A DNA stretch of 8,798 nt from Kiritimatiellia bacterium. GTDB lineage: Bacteria > Verrucomicrobiota > Kiritimatiellia > RFP12 > UBA1067. The position numbers were made by a program, and so were the translations under genes. This document shows positions 1 through 6,969 of the stretch, piece by piece. The stretch lies in assembly GCA_017430155.1 (NCBI GenBank), contig JAFRNO010000582.1, forward strand, positions 1 to 8,798. The letters run 5' to 3'. The notes under the pieces were generated by a model. It searched no databases. It had not been told where the DNA came from and worked only from the letters and a program-made list of their open reading frames with translations. Positions within the stretch are counted from its first letter, which is position 1; the number at the start of each line of letters is the position of its first letter.

Positions 1-246
1 ACGACCACGGTCCAGCCGGTCCAGCAGGTCACGACCACCACTGTCGTCCCTGCGGCGCCGGTGGTGGCCCCCGCCCCGGTTGTGGTCGTCCCTCGGGGCT
101 ACCAGACCTGCCCCCGCTGCGGCGGTCGCGGCAAGGAAGAGCACGCGATGGGCTTCAAGGTGAAGCGCTGCAAGCTCTGCGGCGGAAAGGGCTATCTGCC
201 GCCTCCGCCCCCGCCGACGGTGCACCACCACCACCACAGGTACTGA
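1..246 (+). CDS. Small protein with two CxxCxGxG zinc motifs and a His tail (5' end missing)
   Basis: The reading frame is open from base 1 to the TGA at 244-246, so the true start lies upstream; the GTG at 61 is only an internal valine codon. The visible N-terminal part is low complexity, rich in Thr, Val, Pro and Ala. It is followed by two DnaJ-like cysteine motifs, CPRCGGRG (codons from 109) and CKLCGGKG (codons from 169), which together could bind one zinc ion. The protein ends with a six-proline run, five consecutive histidines and Arg-Tyr. The CxxCxGxG pair is known from the central zinc domain of DnaJ and from small zinc-ribbon proteins, but no J domain is visible here. The Pro/Thr/Val-rich stretch suggests a flexible, possibly exported or envelope-linked protein; that is inference. 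The function is unknown. A strong terminator follows, so this is the last gene of its transcript. Confidence 0.7.
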   Translation, partial: TTTVQPVQQVTTTTVVPAAPVVAPAPVVVVPRGYQTCPRCGGRGKEEHAMGFKVKRCKLCGGKGYLPPPPPPTVHHHHHRY

Positions 247-277
247 GTCGGGCAGAGGGTCCGTTCTCCCGAAAAAC

Positions 278-314
278 GCGCCTGCGGGAAATCTCCCGCG
301 GGCGTCCGTTTTTT
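278..314 (+). terminator. Intrinsic terminator after the zinc-motif gene
   Basis: A 12-base-pair stem (278-289 with 294-305, two G-T wobbles) closes a four-base AATC loop. After a three-base gap it is followed by six T residues at 309-314. This is a textbook rho-independent terminator 31 bases after the stop codon of the upstream gene. Its T-tract runs into the promoter of the next gene. Confidence 0.85.
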
Positions 315-322
315 GCTATAAT
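314..322 (+). promoter_or_regulatory. Extended -10 promoter for parE
   Basis: The sequence TGCTATAAT is a perfect extended -10 element (TGn plus TATAAT at 317-322). No convincing -35 hexamer lies 16-18 bases upstream, where the terminator stem sits, which suits an extended -10 promoter. Transcription would start near 329, leaving a leader of about 37 bases before the ATG at 366. Confidence 0.65.
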
Positions 323-365
323 ACTCACTCCATTTCAAACAGAATATTTGAGGATCCTTCGGTTC

Positions 366-2210
366 ATGGCAGCATCGAACTACGACGACAAGAACATCAC
401 GACCCTCGACTGGGTCGAGCACATCCGCAAGCGCCCCGGCATGTACATCGGGGACATCGGCAACGGCAGCGGCTACCACGACTGCGTCTACATCCTCATG
501 AAGGAGGTGATCGACAACGCCGTGGACGAGTTCGTGATGGGCTTCGGCCGGCAGGTGGACGTGACTGTCAACTTCGAGACGGGCGAGACGACCGTCCGCG
601 ACTACGGCCGCGGCATCCCGCTCGGCAAGGTCGTGGAGTGCGTGAGCGAGATGAACACGGGCGGCAAGTTCGACTCTGACGCCTTCCAGTTCTCCGCCGG
701 CATGAACGGCGTGGGCACGAAGGCCGTCAACGCCCTCTCGAGCGAGTTCGAGGTGCGCGCGTTCCGCGAGGGCGAGTTCTCCGAGGCGTTCTTCCGCGAG
801 GGGAAGCTCGTCTCCAAGAAGCGCGGGAAGTGCAAGGAACCGGGCGTGCGCAACGGCACCTACGTGCGCTACGTGCCGGACGCGAACGTGCTCCGCAAGT
901 TCAAGGTCCGCGAGGAGTACGTCGAGCGCCGCATGAAGATGTACTGCTACGTGAACGCCGGCCTCACGATCAACCTCAACGGCAAGAAGATCCAGTCCTC
1001 CGCCGGCCTCGCCGACCTCATCGCCGACGAGGCGCAGTTCGAGAAGCTCTACCAGCCGTTCCACTACCGCACGAAGATGATGGAGATCATCTTCACCCAC
1101 ACGAACCGCTTCTCCGAGGAGTACTACACGTTCGTGAACGGACAGTACACCACCGAGGGCGGCACCCACCTCACCGCCTTCAAGGAGGCCCTCACCAAGG
1201 CGGTCAACGACTACGACCCCAAGAAGAAGTTCGACGGCGACGACGTGCGCGAGGGCCTGCTCGGATGCGTGGCGATCCGCATGAAGGACCCCGTGTTCGA
1301 CGGGCAGACGAAGACGAAGCTCGGCAACGGCGAGCTCCGCAGCGAGTTCGTGGCGCAGATGAAGAAGGCCATCGAGGAGATGCTCCACCGCGCCCCCGCC
1401 GAGACCGACAAGCTCATCGCCAAGATCGAGGAGACCACGAAGCTCCGCAGCCAGCTCAACACGATCAAGAAGCAGAGCCGCGAGCGTGCGGCCGCCGTCT
1501 CCGTGCGCGTGCCGCAGCTCAAGGACTGCAAGGAGCACCTGCGCCTCGACAAGAAGGGCGACAAGAAGGGCTGGGGCGAGGACACGATGATCTTCCTCAC
1601 CGAGGGCAAGTCCGCCGGCGGCACGCTCGGCACGGCGCGCGACGCCGTGAAGCAGGCCGTGTTCTGCCTCCGCGGCAAGCCCCTCAACACCTGCGGCGAG
1701 AACCGCGACATGCTCTACCGCAACGAGGAGTTCTACAACCTCATCAAGACGCTCGACGTGGAGGACTCCGTGGAGCGCCTCCGCTACGGCAAGATCATCT
1801 TCGCCACCGACGCCGACGTGGACGGGCTCCACATCCGCAACCTGCTCATCACCTTCTTCATGCGCTTCTACAAGCAGCTCGTCACCGACGGCCGCGTGTT
1901 CGTGCTCGAGACGCCCCTCTTCCGCGTGCGCAACAAGAAGGAGCAGCACTACTGCTTCACCGAGGAGGAGCGCGTGAAGGCCATCGCCAAGTGCGGGCAG
2001 GGCTGCGAGATCACCCGCTTCAAGGGCCTCGGCGAGCTGAACGCCAAGGAGTTCAAGGAGTTCATCGGCCCCGACATGCGCCTCACGCCCGTCTCCTGCC
2101 TCGACGACACCGACATCGACAAGACGATCAAGTTCTACATGGGCGCCAACACGCCCGACCGCAAGGACTACATCATGGACAACCTCGTCTGCGACTCCAG
2201 CGAATTCTAA
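366..2210 (+). CDS. parE: DNA topoisomerase IV subunit B (ParE; type IIA topoisomerase ATPase subunit)
   Basis: The product is the ATPase and TOPRIM subunit of a type IIA topoisomerase that passes one DNA duplex through another to unlink or relax chromosomes. The 614-residue length matches ParE rather than long GyrB forms. The GHKL ATPase shows RPGMYIG (23-29), catalytic Glu47 with Asn51 and Asp54/Glu55, DYGRGIP (79-85), and the ATP lid GMNGVGTKAVNALS (112-125). The transducer has QTKTK with switch lysine Lys316 or Lys318. The TOPRIM domain carries EGKSAGG (Glu413) and DADVDG (482-487), which bind magnesium. RFKGLGE lies near the C-terminus. The Tyr in DYGRGIP, the NTGGKFD motif and the ITRFKGLGE region resemble ParE of Bacteroidota and Chlamydiota. 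The ATG at 366 was chosen because GAGGA lies at 350-354, 11 bases ahead; the in-frame TTG at 348 has no ribosome site. No parC/gyrA partner follows. Codons end almost entirely in G or C. A lineage-specific GyrB is the main alternative. Confidence 0.92.
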   Translation: MAASNYDDKNITTLDWVEHIRKRPGMYIGDIGNGSGYHDCVYILMKEVIDNAVDEFVMGFGRQVDVTVNFETGETTVRDYGRGIPLGKVVECVSEMNTGGKFDSDAFQFSAGMNGVGTKAVNALSSEFEVRAFREGEFSEAFFREGKLVSKKRGKCKEPGVRNGTYVRYVPDANVLRKFKVREEYVERRMKMYCYVNAGLTINLNGKKIQSSAGLADLIADEAQFEKLYQPFHYRTKMMEIIFTHTNRFSEEYYTFVNGQYTTEGGTHLTAFKEALTKAVNDYDPKKKFDGDDVREGLLGCVAIRMKDPVFDGQTKTKLGNGELRSEFVAQMKKAIEEMLHRAPAETDKLIAKIEETTKLRSQLNTIKKQSRERAAAVSVRVPQLKDCKEHLRLDKKGDKKGWGEDTMIFLTEGKSAGGTLGTARDAVKQAVFCLRGKPLNTCGENRDMLYRNEEFYNLIKTLDVEDSVERLRYGKIIFATDADVDGLHIRNLLITFFMRFYKQLVTDGRVFVLETPLFRVRNKKEQHYCFTEEERVKAIAKCGQGCEITRFKGLGELNAKEFKEFIGPDMRLTPVSCLDDTDIDKTIKFYMGANTPDRKDYIMDNLVCDSSEF

Positions 2211-2252
2211 AAGGAAATGGTCAAGGTTCTTAGCCCTCCATGCACTCCTTTT
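2209..2252 (+). terminator. Possible weak terminator or stem after parE
   Basis: AAAAGGA at 2209-2215 is the exact inverted complement of TCCTTTT at 2246-2252. An inner ATGG/CCAT pair (2217-2220 with 2238-2241) could extend it across an uneven internal bulge. The descending arm ends in four Ts. The stem is AT-rich and the loop is large, so it is a weak candidate. No better terminator was seen between parE and the regulator gene. Confidence 0.25.
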
Positions 2253-2265
2253 GCCCATCCGCACA

Positions 2266-2293
2266 CAAACTGACTGGCAACCAAACTGATTGG
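2266..2293 (+). repeat. Tandem direct repeat upstream of the regulator gene
   Basis: CAAACTGACTGG (2266-2277) is repeated as CAAACTGATTGG (2282-2293), differing at one of 12 positions, with a 16-base period. The pair lies about 50-75 bases before the regulator start. AraC/XylR-family regulators commonly bind direct repeats, so this is a candidate autoregulatory operator. The link to this regulator is inference. Confidence 0.5.
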
Positions 2294-2341
2294 AAGTGAG
2301 GAAGATTTGGGCTCATGGATCTGGCAAAGTGACAGGGGGTA

Positions 2342-3520
2342 ATGACGGAGAGAGGTAAAGACACGAAGAAGCGCGTGGTAATCGCGTTGCAGATGGCGGG
2401 CAAACCTGGACAACGGAAAATGTCTGGCATACTCGACTACCTTGCCGAAAAGGATTTGCGGTGGGAAATCCGCTTCGTGAGGCATCGTGAGGATTTCTCG
2501 CCTGATTTCATCCGTGCCCTCGCCTCAAATCCGGTAGACGGCATTCTCTACTCATTCGACACCGTGCCGACCGTCGAGGCGGAGTTGGCGAAGATTGACA
2601 TGCCTACTGTCGGATTGGACGTGTTCGACCAGTCGCCGTTATGCGGACGTACGCGGAATCTGGCGCTTGTGACCGGCGATTGTACGGCAGTGGGCCGGGC
2701 GGCGGCAGATTTGCTACTGGATTCGGGCACCTTGCGCCGTTTCGCATTTGTACCGGACATGCATCACCGCACCTGGGGAAAACTCAGGGGGCGGGCATTC
2801 CTGGATCATCTGAAGGTGCATGGCTTTTCGGCGGACACCTATCGTCGCCCACGCGGTGCCGCAAACGATGTCGCCGAGTTGGCGACATGGCTGAAGGAAC
2901 GTCCCAAGCCCTGCGGCGTGTTCGTTGCGTTCGACGACCGGGCACTGGACGTGATGGAAGCCTGCCGCATGGCCGGAATCCACGTACCGCATGATGTTGC
3001 CGTCATCAGCGTGGACAACGACGAGATGCTGTGCGAACATACGGTTCCCGCGTTGACGAGCATCCAGCCCGACCATCTGGCGATGGGACGGCGTGCGGCG
3101 GAACTGCTGTGCGGGATGATGGAGGGGCATGCCACAACCACGGTTCACCGCGAAAGCTGCGGCATCCGGCAGGTGGCGGTGCGTGAATCGACGCCGAAGG
3201 TCTCGAACGCCGGCCGCCTCGTGCAGCGGGCTGTCGCCTATATTCAGTCTCATGCGACGAAGGGGATTGGCGTCAGGGATGTGGTCGCGCACCTCAAGTG
3301 TTCGCGCCGACTGGCCGATCTCCGCTTTCGCGAACTGCAGGGGATGTCCATCCTCGAGACCATCCGCAAGGTCCAGATGGACGAGGTGTGCCGTCTCCTG
3401 CGCACGACAAATCTCTCTGTCGCCGCCATTGCCGCTCAGACGGGCTTTGCCAGCGCGAAACACCTCCCCGAGCGATTCAAGGCCGCTTTCGGCTGTTCGA
3501 TGGGCGCGTATAGAACCTGA
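2342..3520 (+). CDS. XylR-like transcriptional regulator (LacI-type sugar sensor with AraC-type DNA-binding domain)
   Basis: This is a 392-residue cytoplasmic regulator with the same architecture and length as E. coli XylR. Residues about 11-285 form a periplasmic-binding-protein-like effector domain of LacI/XylR type, with the typical segment VAVISVDNDEML and then a PALTSIQPDHLAMG stretch. Residues about 289-392 are an AraC-type double helix-turn-helix: the first unit lies around 309-331 (VAHLKCSRRLADLRFRE) and the second around 359-383 (IAAQTGFASAKHLPERF), ending in GAYRT. The usual proline before the final YR is methionine here. The family binds a sugar and then activates nearby catabolic genes, so the glycan enzymes downstream are the likely targets. 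The ligand is unknown; xylose should not be assumed. The ATG at 2342 is preceded by AGGGGG (2334-2339), unusually close at two bases. The codon bias is weaker than in parE. Confidence 0.9.
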   Translation: MTERGKDTKKRVVIALQMAGKPGQRKMSGILDYLAEKDLRWEIRFVRHREDFSPDFIRALASNPVDGILYSFDTVPTVEAELAKIDMPTVGLDVFDQSPLCGRTRNLALVTGDCTAVGRAAADLLLDSGTLRRFAFVPDMHHRTWGKLRGRAFLDHLKVHGFSADTYRRPRGAANDVAELATWLKERPKPCGVFVAFDDRALDVMEACRMAGIHVPHDVAVISVDNDEMLCEHTVPALTSIQPDHLAMGRRAAELLCGMMEGHATTTVHRESCGIRQVAVRESTPKVSNAGRLVQRAVAYIQSHATKGIGVRDVVAHLKCSRRLADLRFRELQGMSILETIRKVQMDEVCRLLRTTNLSVAAIAAQTGFASAKHLPERFKAAFGCSMGAYRT

Positions 3521-3545
3521 CTATAATTGCCTAATATTGGGTTAT

Positions 3546-3611
3546 TTTTTGCCTGTGGTAGGGTTGCGTCTCAACGATCGTCTGGTGTATAATCTTCGCA
3601 AAGGGCAAAAA
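3546..3611 (+). repeat. Inverted repeat bracketing the GH5 promoter
   Basis: TTTTTGCC at 3546-3553 is the exact inverted complement of GGCAAAAA at 3604-3611. A second nested pair, TTGCG (3564-3568) and CGCAA (3597-3601), lies inside it. Together they enclose the putative promoter. A similar, looser TTTGCC/GGCAAA pair (2250-2255 and 2323-2328) lies upstream of the regulator gene. They may be regulator half-sites, but such short words could also arise by chance. Confidence 0.3.
3564..3593 (+). promoter_or_regulatory. Sigma70-type promoter for the GH5 operon
   Basis: A perfect TATAAT at 3588-3593 lies 18 bases after a weak -35-like TTGCGT (3564-3569) in an AT-richer gap. Transcription would start near 3600, giving a leader of only about 16 bases that contains the weak ribosome site AAGGG (3601-3605) ahead of the ATG at 3616. 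The poor -35 fits a promoter that needs an activator, such as the XylR-like protein encoded just upstream. Confidence 0.55.
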
Positions 3612-3615
3612 GATT

Positions 3616-4722
3616 ATGTTTAATCAGATTGCGATTACTTCGACACGCAGACACTTCCTAGGAGGTGTCTTTGCGGTGGTGGCGGCAGATGGGTTGCACG
3701 CAAAAGGAAACGCGCAGGACTGGACGCCGGCGGATCGGTGGCGCGGTTTCAACCTGCTTGGCATGTTCCGTTGCCCGACGACCGGATTGAAGCCCGATCC
3801 CCGCGTTGACGGGCATTTCGTGGAATGGGAGTTTCAAGCGCTGCATGACTGGGGGTTCAACTTCGCGCGGCTTCCCCTCGACTACCGCATTCTAATCGCG
3901 GGGGATAGCTGGACGAATCTGAGCGAGCAGAAAATGAAACACCTTGACGACGCAGTCCGGTGGGGACGCCAGTACGGCATCCACGTGCAGATCGCGCTAC
4001 ATCGGATTCCCGGCTACTGCATTCTCGACCAGACGGAGGCTTTTCCGCTCGGCACGAGCGCGGTGGCGCAGAAGGCGGCCTGTGCGCTATGGGCGGCGTT
4101 CGCGAAAAGGTGGAAGGGCGTTCCCAACGAAGTCCTCTCCTTCAACCTCTTCAACGAGCCGACGCGTCACACGGCGGGGAAGAACTATCTGCCGCTCTGC
4201 CGCAAGCTCATCGACGCGATACGGAACGAGGACGCCGCGCGCTTCATCATGGTGGACGGAAACTACTGCGCGGGAGTTCCCGTTCCGGAGCTGTACAAGG
4301 TTCCATCCGTGGGACAGGCGTTCCGGGGCTACACGCCTCACGCCATCACGCACTACGGAACGGACTACATCAGTGGTATCCCAAAAACGCCGCCCACATG
4401 GCCGCTTGCGCCGGGCTACGCCTCGGGTGGGCTGCGCGCATCGCCAGAGTCTTCTGTCGCTCAATACCAAGGCGCGCTTGACGCGGGCGAATTCTGCATG
4501 GTCGGCGAGTTCGGATGCTGCAGCACGACACCGCATGCCACGGCGCTCGCATGGATGGAGCATTGCCTCAAGCTCTGGAAGGCCAAGGGACTCGGATGGG
4601 CGCTGTGGAATCTACGGGGACGTTTCGGGATCCTTGATTCGGGCCGTGAGGACGTCGCCTACGATGACTTCCGTGGCCACAAGCTCGACCGTAAGATGCT
4701 GGAACTGCTTCGGAGGTATTGA
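3616..4722 (+). CDS. Exported glycoside hydrolase family 5 enzyme (cellulase-like) with Tat-type signal
   Basis: This 368-residue predicted retaining beta-glycanase has a (beta/alpha)8 barrel. The N-terminus, STRRHFLGG (9-17) followed by a hydrophobic stretch, resembles a twin-arginine signal peptide, so the enzyme is probably exported folded; cleavage near residue 29 or 33 is plausible. GH5 hallmarks are FNFARLP (81-87, with the conserved Arg85), His129 in IALH, the acid/base Glu181 in FNLFNEP, the nucleophile Glu298 in VGEFG, and Trp328/Trp331 in GWALWN near the C-terminus. At the usual HxY pair this protein seems to have Arg237-Gly-Tyr239, an oddity or subfamily trait. It carries no carbohydrate-binding module. 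The family cleaves beta-1,4-linked glucans, mannans or related polymers; which one is not readable here. It opens the apparent operon behind its own promoter. Its stop overlaps an in-frame ATG (TGATG, 4720-4724) of the next reading frame. Confidence 0.88.
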   Translation: MFNQIAITSTRRHFLGGVFAVVAADGLHAKGNAQDWTPADRWRGFNLLGMFRCPTTGLKPDPRVDGHFVEWEFQALHDWGFNFARLPLDYRILIAGDSWTNLSEQKMKHLDDAVRWGRQYGIHVQIALHRIPGYCILDQTEAFPLGTSAVAQKAACALWAAFAKRWKGVPNEVLSFNLFNEPTRHTAGKNYLPLCRKLIDAIRNEDAARFIMVDGNYCAGVPVPELYKVPSVGQAFRGYTPHAITHYGTDYISGIPKTPPTWPLAPGYASGGLRASPESSVAQYQGALDAGEFCMVGEFGCCSTTPHATALAWMEHCLKLWKAKGLGWALWNLRGRFGILDSGREDVAYDDFRGHKLDRKMLELLRRY

Positions 4723-4724
4723 TG
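4712..4724 (+). promoter_or_regulatory. Upstream ribosome site and alternative coupled start of the repeat-protein gene
   Basis: GGAGG at 4712-4716 stands five bases before an ATG at 4722 that overlaps the GH5 stop codon (TGATG). This start is in frame with the repeat-protein gene and would add 19 residues. It is the classic arrangement for translational coupling and competes with the start at 4779. Confidence 0.45.
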
Positions 4725-4766
4725 CCCTCCGTATCGTCTATCCATGGCAAGGTTTCATTAAGCAAC

Positions 4767-4771
4767 AGGAG
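4767..4771 (+). promoter_or_regulatory. Ribosome binding site for the preferred start at 4779
   Basis: AGGAG lies seven bases before the ATG at 4779, an ideal spacing. This start gives a shorter region ahead of the export signal, so it is preferred over the coupled ATG at 4722. Confidence 0.6.
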
Positions 4772-4778
4772 TAAGGAC

Positions 4779-6956
4779 ATGAAAGAGGAAGTGATCGTTG
4801 GCGGATCAAATGCCGTGGATGGCGGTAGCGGACTCAGCGACAAGCTGAAGTGGTTCTTGGCCTCCCGCCGTGTTCTTGTTGCCGCCGTGTCGTTTTCCTG
4901 CTTTGGCGTGACAGCGAGTTCGACGCAGGAGGAGGGGACGACCGCTACCGACAAGACGATGAACTGGTGCGGCTGGCGCACCAATACTACGTATTCCACG
5001 AGCTCCGCCACGGGACGGGACTTCACGACCTGGCACAACTGGTTCGACAATGGTAACGCGCTCAACACCGTGAACGGTTATTGGTGGAATGAAAAAAACA
5101 TGACGTCCTCGGTTGGCAGTTGGGTTGACCCCGGCACATACGGCAAAAACATACTGGTACAGTGGAATCAAGGGGGTCGTGCCTACGTGGACACGTGCAT
5201 CACGAACGTCGCCGAGATACGCCTCGGCATTTCGCAAACCTATCCGTCCGTCCTGCGCATCGACGAGGGGGGGAGCATCTCCAACGTGAACATCATGGTC
5301 GGCGGTGCCCGGTTTCGCAACGGGGGTAGCCTAACTGGCAGAAACGCCAGGCTGCACATTAACGGCGGCGACGTCACCGTGGGCCGTAACGTCGTTGGCG
5401 ACCTCAGCTACACGGGACTCAACATCGCGTATGGCGCCGCGAATGACAACGCCGAGGGTGGCGTATTCATGACGGATGGGAATCTCGTGGTGGATAGGAG
5501 GTTCTCCATCGCATCGATGGCCGTCGGTAACACCGGCTATTTCGCGCTCACGAACGGCAATGTGCGCAGCAGGGTGACGGTCTATGCGGGTCCGTTCACC
5601 ACTAACAGTTCTGCGTCTGGCACGGCGCGCATCATTCAGGCGGGCGGAAAGTGGATAGCCGATGCCAACGTCTCCATCCGTCGGAATGCGACATACGAGC
5701 TTGACGGCGGCGAGCTGGACGTTCCCGTTCTGAGCGTCATTCGCGGTGGAACGGTGAAGATGACCGGAGGAAAGATAACCGGCGGCATGACCTTATACTG
5801 GTCAGGTGGAGATGCGGGCATAACCAACACCTTCTACCTTTCCGGCGGTACGCTCTGCGTCACCAACACGAAAGTGGATTCGCAGTCCACGTCCGGCTGG
5901 TTCGCTTCGAGCGATAACGCGCGTTTTGTCCAGACCGGAGGAGTTCACACGAACACGCACCTCTGGGGGGGAGAAAGCGGGCGTTCCCGCTACGAAATCT
6001 CCGGCGGCGAGTTCTGTGCGACTAGAACCTGGCTTGGCGGCAACTACCCGTTCTTCTTCCGCATTCAGGGCACGCCCAGGGTGTCCACGGGAGCCTGGGC
6101 GTCGAACGGCAATGCTTCCAATCCGACGAACTGCCTCATCGAGCATGTCATCGCGGATGGCTCGCTCGCGCCAATTGAAGTTCGCCGTCAGGAGTACAAC
6201 TTTGCGCATGGGCATCAGCGCATCCGGCCGCTTGGCGGTGTGCAGATCGTCGCGACCAACTTCTTTCCGCTCTTCCGCTTCAACAGAGGCGGCATGGCGA
6301 GCAATCGCGTGTTGAAGAAAAGAACCGCGGGAACCAACGATGGGAAGCTTCCCATGTGGGGAACGTGGCCGGATGCGGCGCTTTGGACGCTTGATCAGTT
6401 CAACACCACTCTTCCAGCTTGGCGTGACGTTAAAACGGTATCTGCGGCGGCCGCGATCTTGAATGAGGCCGATGCCGGAACGTATTACGACACAGGCGTG
6501 ACGCTCAGCGGGGCGGCGTTGAAAGGCGTGTTGTCACGCAACGGCAAGGCAGTTGAGTTTGAGGCGGCGTCGATGGGGTACCTTGTTTGGCCGAATGCCG
6601 GCACAAATGGGGTGAAAGGGGTGAATGTTGCCATGCGTATCGCCGCGCCGCATGGCGGGACGCTCGTCTCCGCGCTCGGCAAGGTGTGCGATGGACTCAC
6701 GGAGGCAGGCTTTGCGGATGTCACCTCGGACGCTTCGGCGGAGTACAACGTGACGTTCACCGTCCCGATTGCTAAAGTGCCGAACAGGAATCCCGACGGG
6801 CGGCTGCTTTTCGACTTCACCGAGACGCCTGTTCCGGCAGGTGGGCTGACGAGGGAATATCCGATGCAGCACCTTCCCGCCGTGACGAACGCGCTCGTTT
6901 CAGGTGTCGCGTGCAGGTACGATGGCGGTCCGGGCTTTGTCATAGGCATACGCTGA
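4779..6956 (+). CDS. Secreted Gly-Gly repeat protein, probably beta-helical; function unknown
   Basis: The product is a 725-residue exported protein of unrecognised function. Residues 30-31 are Arg-Arg, followed by a hydrophobic core (about 32-46) and a likely signal-peptidase site after VTA (46). The polar stretch before the core is unusually long at about 29 residues. The region about 60-150 is rich in Trp, Asn, Thr and Gly. From about 194 to 415 a short motif of the form (hydrophobic or Q)-x-G/D/N-G followed by alternating polar and hydrophobic residues recurs at 194, 231, 257, 287, 308, 328, 354, 385 and 407, a pattern typical of right-handed beta-helix or autotransporter-associated strand repeats. 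Residues about 540-725 form a separate non-repetitive C-terminal region. There is no outer-membrane barrel, PEP-CTERM or LPXTG-like anchor. It sits between two glycan enzymes, so a scaffold, adhesin or polysaccharide-binding role, or a divergent lyase, is possible. The start at 4722 is the alternative. Confidence 0.75.
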   Translation: MKEEVIVGGSNAVDGGSGLSDKLKWFLASRRVLVAAVSFSCFGVTASSTQEEGTTATDKTMNWCGWRTNTTYSTSSATGRDFTTWHNWFDNGNALNTVNGYWWNEKNMTSSVGSWVDPGTYGKNILVQWNQGGRAYVDTCITNVAEIRLGISQTYPSVLRIDEGGSISNVNIMVGGARFRNGGSLTGRNARLHINGGDVTVGRNVVGDLSYTGLNIAYGAANDNAEGGVFMTDGNLVVDRRFSIASMAVGNTGYFALTNGNVRSRVTVYAGPFTTNSSASGTARIIQAGGKWIADANVSIRRNATYELDGGELDVPVLSVIRGGTVKMTGGKITGGMTLYWSGGDAGITNTFYLSGGTLCVTNTKVDSQSTSGWFASSDNARFVQTGGVHTNTHLWGGESGRSRYEISGGEFCATRTWLGGNYPFFFRIQGTPRVSTGAWASNGNASNPTNCLIEHVIADGSLAPIEVRRQEYNFAHGHQRIRPLGGVQIVATNFFPLFRFNRGGMASNRVLKKRTAGTNDGKLPMWGTWPDAALWTLDQFNTTLPAWRDVKTVSAAAAILNEADAGTYYDTGVTLSGAALKGVLSRNGKAVEFEAASMGYLVWPNAGTNGVKGVNVAMRIAAPHGGTLVSALGKVCDGLTEAGFADVTSDASAEYNVTFTVPIAKVPNRNPDGRLLFDFTETPVPAGGLTREYPMQHLPAVTNALVSGVACRYDGGPGFVIGIR

Positions 6957-6969
6957 CAGTTGTTGCGAG

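Noticed and set aside
830..2233. Second + strand open frame of 467 codons inside parE
   Set aside because: The translation is Arg/Gly/Pro/His-rich low-complexity sequence in an offset frame of a highly biased gene; parE motifs in the main frame are decisive.
192..2264. Long open frame of 690 codons on the - strand opposite parE
   Set aside because: It mirrors parE almost exactly. Its predicted protein is a monotonous Leu/Val/Ala/Glu/His composition, as expected from the complement of a G/C-ending codon gene, and it has no recognisable motif.
2714..3463. - strand open frame of 249 codons opposite the regulator
   Set aside because: It has no recognisable domain and lies fully within a gene with clear XylR/AraC motifs.
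3522..3527. TATAAT just after the regulator stop codon
   Set aside because: It has no suitable -35 element, and a better placed TATAAT with partial -35 lies at 3588-3593, next to the GH5 start.
3530..3550. Possible terminator after the regulator (short CCTA/TGGG stem followed by T-rich sequence)
   Set aside because: The stem has only four pairs including a wobble, too weak to call despite the T-run at 3545-3550.
3944..4774. Offset + frame of 276 codons and - strand frames over the GH5 gene
   Set aside because: They are Arg/Ser-rich shadows without family motifs; the GH5 frame has all main catalytic motifs in order.
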